Assembly (NCBI GenBank): GCA_034509755.1
Contig: CM067548.1
Span: forward strand, 11,429,188-11,493,187
Direction: 5' to 3'
Source: Anisodus tanguticus
Taxonomy: Eukaryota; Streptophyta; Magnoliopsida; Solanales; Solanaceae
Length of the DNA: 64,000 bases
The position numbers were made by a program, and so were the translations under genes. Positions within the stretch are counted from its first letter, which is position 1, and each line of letters starts with the position of its first letter. Positions 59,107 through 64,000 of the stretch are shown piece by piece. A model generated the notes under the pieces. That model was not told where the DNA came from and did not search any database. It saw nothing but the letters and a program-made list of their open reading frames with translations.

Positions 59107-62008
59107 TGATTAAATGACTCGTCCGGTCGTTTTAGCTAAAAACCCTTATTTTCCTACTTTACCTTTCATGTAGTCTCTATGTGGGGATGTGATGCGTGGG
59201 AATGAGTGACACGGATCCTAAGGTCCATTTATATGGGTTTCGGATGAAAAACCCAAAAGAATATTTGAGTTGGATATTTTGACTCAAGGTTGACTTTTGA
59301 GTATATAGGTTCGATTCTGGGTTATATCACTTCTGGTAGCTCCAGAGGGTCACTTATGACTTAGTCGAGTCATTGGTTCCCTTCCCGAGACAATTATGTA
59401 TTTTGTGGCCTTATTTGTGATATTTGGATATATAATTATTTTTGGCGATTCTTTAGAAAAAAAAGTTTTAGCTCGGTTAAATAGGAAATCTGAGGGCGCG
59501 AGTGAGTTCGTAGCACTGTTTACCTTGAGAGAGCATGTCTGATTTGTGTCCGGGGGGTCTCGAGAGTGTTTCGGGTGTTTGGTGGAAGTTTGGGTTGAAT
59601 TCCAAATTGCTAGTGTTTGGTGTTCGCCCCAGTGAGTGGGTTTTCCACTTTTGCGGGTCTGCATCTACAGAGGTTGGCTCACACAAGCAGGACTTAGAGT
59701 TTGGTGAGGTTCCGCCTCGGCAGAGGGTTTTCTCGTGGAGGTGAATGTGCCTCTGCAAGATTTTGTTCGCTTCTACGCTGAAGCGAGGTGTCAAGTGGCA
59801 TCGCCTCAATGAGCCCTTTTTACTCGATAGAGAGACCGCGCCAATGGAGTCGATTCTGCTAGGGCGGAATCTCTGAATCTTGAAACCTAATAAATCCCTT
59901 ACGTCAAATCACTTTCCCAAAAATATTCTTTACCTCGATTCTAGAGCTGCTAAAAGGGAATTCTTGAGGGTTTGTGACTAAGTTCTTCATTTGAGGTAAG
60001 GTTCTTCACTCTTGGTGGTTATATATCATATTTTAAGTCTTTAATGGTGGTATGAAATGTATGTAAGTTGGGGAAGATGAGTTCTAGTTATCATTTGAGT
60101 TTAAGAGAGGTTGAATCTTTGATTTAAGGGTGTCTTATGAATTAGTATACTTTAATATTGTGAATTAGTGATGGAATATGTTATTTGATCATGTTGTAGC
60201 ATTTAATTTGATTATAGAAATCCTTTTTAAATTGGGAAAAATTCTAGGGTTCATGAATTAGGGTTTTTCTTAAATTGAGTAATTGAAGGTCCAAATGAGC
60301 TTAGGTTTCTATTAACTTAAGGATATGATTATCTATTATGTGTTTATGCTTTTCGGTAAAAAGTTTGTATCTCGATGATGTGGGCCCGGGGTTGGTTTGG
60401 GAAGTCTTGATATGTTTAAGGACTATGTCATTGTATTATCTGTAAGCCTTATATTGATTAATAGTATATGCATGTTAGACTTCGATTATCACGAGGCACT
60501 CCGAAAAGGCAAAGCTTGCGTGGAGGGTTGACCGTTCGAGGCTCTTATTCGGCCCAGAGGTAGGCTACAATTTACTTTCACTAGACTCCAATAGAAGTAC
60601 GTAATCAATTATAAATATTGAAAGGTATTGGGCGTGTTTGGGGTCCCACTCAAACGGTTGTGATGAACGTCTAAATGGGTACCGATGTTGACCTGTGATG
60701 AGGGGTGATTTGGGGAATCAACCTTAAGCTAGTTCTGACTTCTGATTGATTGGGCTTGTCGCCATTATGTGGGCTCGTCTCCATCACACATGATTTGATA
60801 TGATATCCTGATTGTACTTGGATTATATGTTGATGTATTTTTGAAATCATGTGATAATCATCTATATACTTGGTTACATCTTATTACATCATGATTTCTT
60901 GCCTTGTATTGTCATTTGCATTCATATACTCATGGTTCTGATGATATTGATATGCGAGTGGTATGATATATGTTGTGGGTCCAAGAGACCGGGAAGGTAA
61001 GAACACTTATGAGATTATGGCAACATTGAGATGATGATGATACGCGGGGGAATGGGTTACACGCCTGTAACAATTATTATAGCCAAGAGCTGGGCTCCGT
61101 GGAGAAATTTTGAAGAAGTATATGGACTTCGCAGGTCCTCATGGGTGTGCAGTTCACAAAATTTAAAGCATGTGTATTGGAAGATAAAAGTATCTGGCAT
61201 ATGCATTGCATTCATATCATACATATATCATTTCATTAATTATATGTGCATGTATTAAGTGTTGAATTGATTATTGATAACTTGATTGAATTTGTGGATA
61301 AAAAAAACTGTTAATTGCTCATTGATACTTGAAACACTGTTATTGAACTCTTCTAGAATTGGGTGACTTATACGAATATAAAATCCTATATGAACAAGGT
61401 GATTTGTAAACTCCGTGAACCATTTTGTGGACAACATGACTTACTTGGGTTATTAACTGTTAGTATATAGTTATTTGGTGTAACTTGGTATTTATATCTT
61501 TTTGCATATCTTCCATCGTTGTCGGCCTATGATGCCTACGGGGGTATGTTGTGTACTAATGCTGCACTTGCTATATAATTTTTTATATAGATACAGATCC
61601 CTCTACCCGTTCGTGATCTCGAGTGTGAGTTCGAGCGGGCAGACTTCAGTATTCAAGGTGAGGATGCTATCTCCGACATACACTTGGAGGCTTCTATCTT
61701 ATTTTGTCTTTTTATTGTATTCGAGATACATGACAAACATTTTAGATTATGTTATTCGGTTTTTGGCCTATGTGCCTTATTTCAGTCTTGTATTAGATTA
61801 TTAGTGTTCTTGTATGATTGACCAGATTTTAGGGGTTGCGTTTGATCCTCGGACTTATATTTCCACATTTTTATCATTAGACAGTTTATCAAGTATTTTG
61901 TTATCTTTCTGCTTTTCTTTATTATATCATGTGAATGATTCAGGAGTGGTTTGCCTACCGGTGGAAAATATGTAGGTGTCACCACGATCCCTAAAAGGGA
62001 TTGTAACA
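59107..62008 (+). repeat. 3' LTR of element F, family B (about 2.9 kb)
   Basis: It starts near TGATTAAATGACTCG (compare TGTAATGACCCG in the solo LTR at 23926) and ends CCCTAAAAGGGATTGTAACA (compare CCTGAAAAGGGGTCGTGACA). Long stretches align with 23926-26657 in the same order. The start is shifted by a small insertion, so the left limit is good to a few bases only. Confidence 0.75.
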
Positions 62009-62389
62009 ATTCCTAAAAACTAGACTGATTTCACATTCAATAGGATAATGAGTAAATGGATTTCTACTGCAATATGGCTACATAATAAACATAACAAAAC
62101 TACATCAAATCAGCATTACAAATAAGTTACGAATGAGTGGCTCATTATTTCCTAACCTAAGAAGTGAATGAGGTTTTAGCTTTAGGGTTTACAATAGATA
62201 CTTTATATTATCTAAGAGAAAACAATATAAATATGAAAATTCTTAACGGGTTAACGACTTACCCGATAAGAAAATTGAGTAATCCACCCTCATACTAATA
62301 AGCCATTAATTAATCAAATAACCCAATACCAATAAGCCAATTTTGCAGTCGGGTTATCGGTTATGGTTTGGTTTTGAACAACCCTACTT
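62009..62389. other. Short AT-rich block, possibly a DNA-transposon (hAT-like) end
   Basis: It lies between two LTR elements and has no coding potential. Its right end, read inverted, is TAGGGTTGTTCAAAACCAAACC followed by CGATAACCCGAC, which resembles the TAGGG(C/T)TGTTCAAA ends of plant hAT-type non-autonomous elements. A matching left end is not obvious. Tentative. Confidence 0.3.
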
Positions 62390-62498
62390 GAGAGACCGAG
62401 TCGGACATGCAGAGTAGATGCCCTTAGCTCTTCGGCAAATCAGGTACTTCCTTTCTCTATTATGTTTAAGGAGGAACATATGTTTAAGTTGTGTATGA
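62390..62498 (+). pseudogene. Last codons of a chromovirus pol before a family-A LTR
   Basis: The frame around 62393-62440 reads ERPSRTCRVDAL-like pieces; in the alternative frame it gives E-T-E-S-D-M-Q-S-R, the conserved end of chromovirus pol (ETESDM) also seen in F near 59000. It is followed by a purine-rich stretch (TAAGGAGGAACA) and the LTR. Only this tail is left. Confidence 0.5.
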
Positions 62499-64000
62499 TG
62501 TAACTGCCCGTTAGGTCATTTTGGGTATTTTGCTTATTTACCCGTTATGACCCTTCCTTATCTTTATTTTGATGTATTTGACTTGCGGGGATGAGAGACG
62601 CGATTACTGAGGCAATCAGATGAAAATAACGGAAGAAATCCTAAATCTTGGAAATTGGAAGTCTTAAGTTTGAAAAGTTTGACTAAGAGTTGACTTGTGG
62701 GAAGGCGCTCTCAGAATCCAATTCTGATGGTTCTATTAGATCCAGAATGTGATTTTTGACTTAGATGTATGGTTTGAACAAGTCCCAAGTGATTTGGATG
62801 AGATTCGGGTAAGAATATGGATATTAGAAAGTTCTTAAGTTAAAAGATGAGATTTGGTTGAACATCAAGGGTAAATGTGTCTTTTTTGAAGTTTCATAGA
62901 TTCAATTAGGTTTGGAATGCCGTTTATGGCTTAGGTGAATCATTGATTCGGTTGCTGAGGGACTTAAGTGTATTTTGGCCTCTTGGTTGGAATATTTGGC
63001 TTTTAAGAGAACTGGAGTTGACCACGGTCAAGACGACCTTGTATGATTATTTTGAGTGTGTGAGCAAGTTTGTTGCATGTTTTACGAGTGGTTTTCATAT
63101 TTGGTTTGTTCCGGGAGGTCTCGAATGAGTTTCGAGGTGTTGAATTGTAGTTTGAACTTGGTTTTGTGGTTTTGGAGTTGTTGGTTGTGGTGCGTCGTAC
63201 CTGTGAGGCCACACCTGTGCAAGGTGGGTCGTAGGGCCGAAAAAGGGGACCTATGAGGAAATGTCCGCATTTGCAGCCTCGAATATTTATTGGGACCTCG
63301 CAATTGCGAGGAAATCTTCCCAGATGCAGTAAAAGGACCGCAGATGCTAGGATCGTTGGTCGGATTGCTTAAAAGCCCTATTTCTAACCTTGGACATTTC
63401 ATTCACATTTTTAGGGCTTGGGAGCTCAGTTTAAGGCAATATTTGAGGGATTTTGCAAGGATCTTCATTTGAGTAATTCCTAATCTTCAGTTTACGATTA
63501 TGCCTTTGATTATTAAGGATTTACATGTTAGGATTCCTGATTTGAGACTTGAAATTTGGGAATTTAAACCCTAGGTTGAAAATGGAGTTTTTCTCAAATA
63601 AATCTTGGATTTGATGTTGGATTGAGTTGATTTTTAGTATTTAGGCTCCATAGACCTTGGGTAATCTAATTTTGGGACTATTTCCCAGTTTTTCCTTCGA
63701 GGCTCGAAATCCTATTTTAGGTCTTTTTGGGTCCGAATCTTCCATATAACAATATGGTAGTCAATAGAATTGTATGTTAACGTACTTTTCATATTTGAAC
63801 ATATTGGGACTATTCAGAGTTGTAATGAAAGGGCAAGGCTTCATTGTGACTATCAGACTTCTATTTCCGGGCAGGTTAAGATCTGGTACCCTATTTAAAG
63901 TATCGTGATTGGTCAAATTAATTAAGTAAGAGGGTGTAATGGGGCTCATAAGTGCCCCCGATACTTTTGAGGTTATGAGCACTCGTATAAGGTATTGGTG
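62499..64000 (+). repeat. Family-A LTR, cut by the window edge
   Basis: It starts TGTAACTGCCCGTTAGGTC and aligns with the family-A LTR at 21695 over its whole visible length, including the GC-rich patch (63190-63350) and the ATTTAAACCCTAGGTTGAAA block. Being preceded by a pol tail, it is probably a 3' LTR; the remainder lies beyond the window. Confidence 0.8.

Larger units (their letters stand above)
52879..62008 (+). mobile_element. Ty3/gypsy chromovirus F (family-B LTR), 5' end missing, split by solo LTR G
   Basis: It begins inside gag where LTR E ends and continues through zinc knuckle, protease, RT, RNase H and integrase to 56628. Solo LTR G interrupts it, the reading resumes at 58933-59050, and it ends in a family-B LTR at 59107-62008. 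The 5' LTR and most of gag are not in the window. The coding part is heavily mutated. Confidence 0.8.

Overview
The window looks like plant nuclear DNA from a member of the Solanaceae. It combines intron-containing gene exons, a tRNA-derived SINE of a type common in nightshades, Tourist-like MITEs, an L1-type LINE with an RNase H domain, and many 2-3 kb LTRs of Ty3/gypsy chromovirus (Tekay/Del-like) elements. The genus cannot be fixed by eye; Solanum, Capsicum, Nicotiana or Lycium would all fit. No bacterial, CRISPR or operon features are present. Almost everything outside one host gene is transposon sequence in various states of decay.

Left part (1-17 kb). Positions 1-3697 hold the 3' end of a large Ty3/gypsy element (Athila/Tat-like) ending in a 1.33 kb LTR. 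From about 16.7 kb down to 4.0 kb on the minus strand runs the only recognisable host gene, a SET-domain (Rubisco LSMT / SETD3-like) protein lysine methyltransferase. I could phase six exons with matching splice sites, giving 262 residues. They stop inside the SET domain, just before the Ty3 LTR, so the 3' half of the gene is outside the window or lost. Its introns carry a decayed Ty1/copia element, three SINE copies on the minus strand, a gypsy LTR remnant, and a Tourist MITE with a further SINE inside it. A second Tourist MITE lies just upstream of the putative TATA box.

Middle part (17-44.9 kb) is a stack of nested LTR elements. A perfect solo LTR (17509-19632, 5-bp target duplication CTCTT) sits in an older copia-like fragment. 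A related truncated LTR follows, then a gypsy 5' LTR (family A) that is split by a solo LTR of family B (23926-26657, duplication CTTAC) and followed by a primer-binding site and a broken gag. Another LTR-like sequence (D) interrupts that gag. D is itself split by a complete LTR element, C (29886-39799, duplication CTTAC). C has a short gag remnant with zinc knuckles but no recognisable protease, reverse transcriptase or integrase. A dead LINE (about 40455-44855, minus strand) ends the block.

Right part (44.9-64 kb). A broken gag-pol chromovirus E (5' LTR stub, PBS, gag-pro-RT-RH-IN-chromodomain, polypurine tract, 2.7 kb 3' LTR) abuts the gag of a second chromovirus, F. The F pol is split near its end by solo LTR G (56629-58932, duplication GTTGA). 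F ends in a family-B LTR (59107-62008). Then come a short DNA-transposon-like stretch and the end of another element with a family-A LTR running off the window at 64000. All retroelement reading frames carry stops or frameshifts, so no active element is visible.
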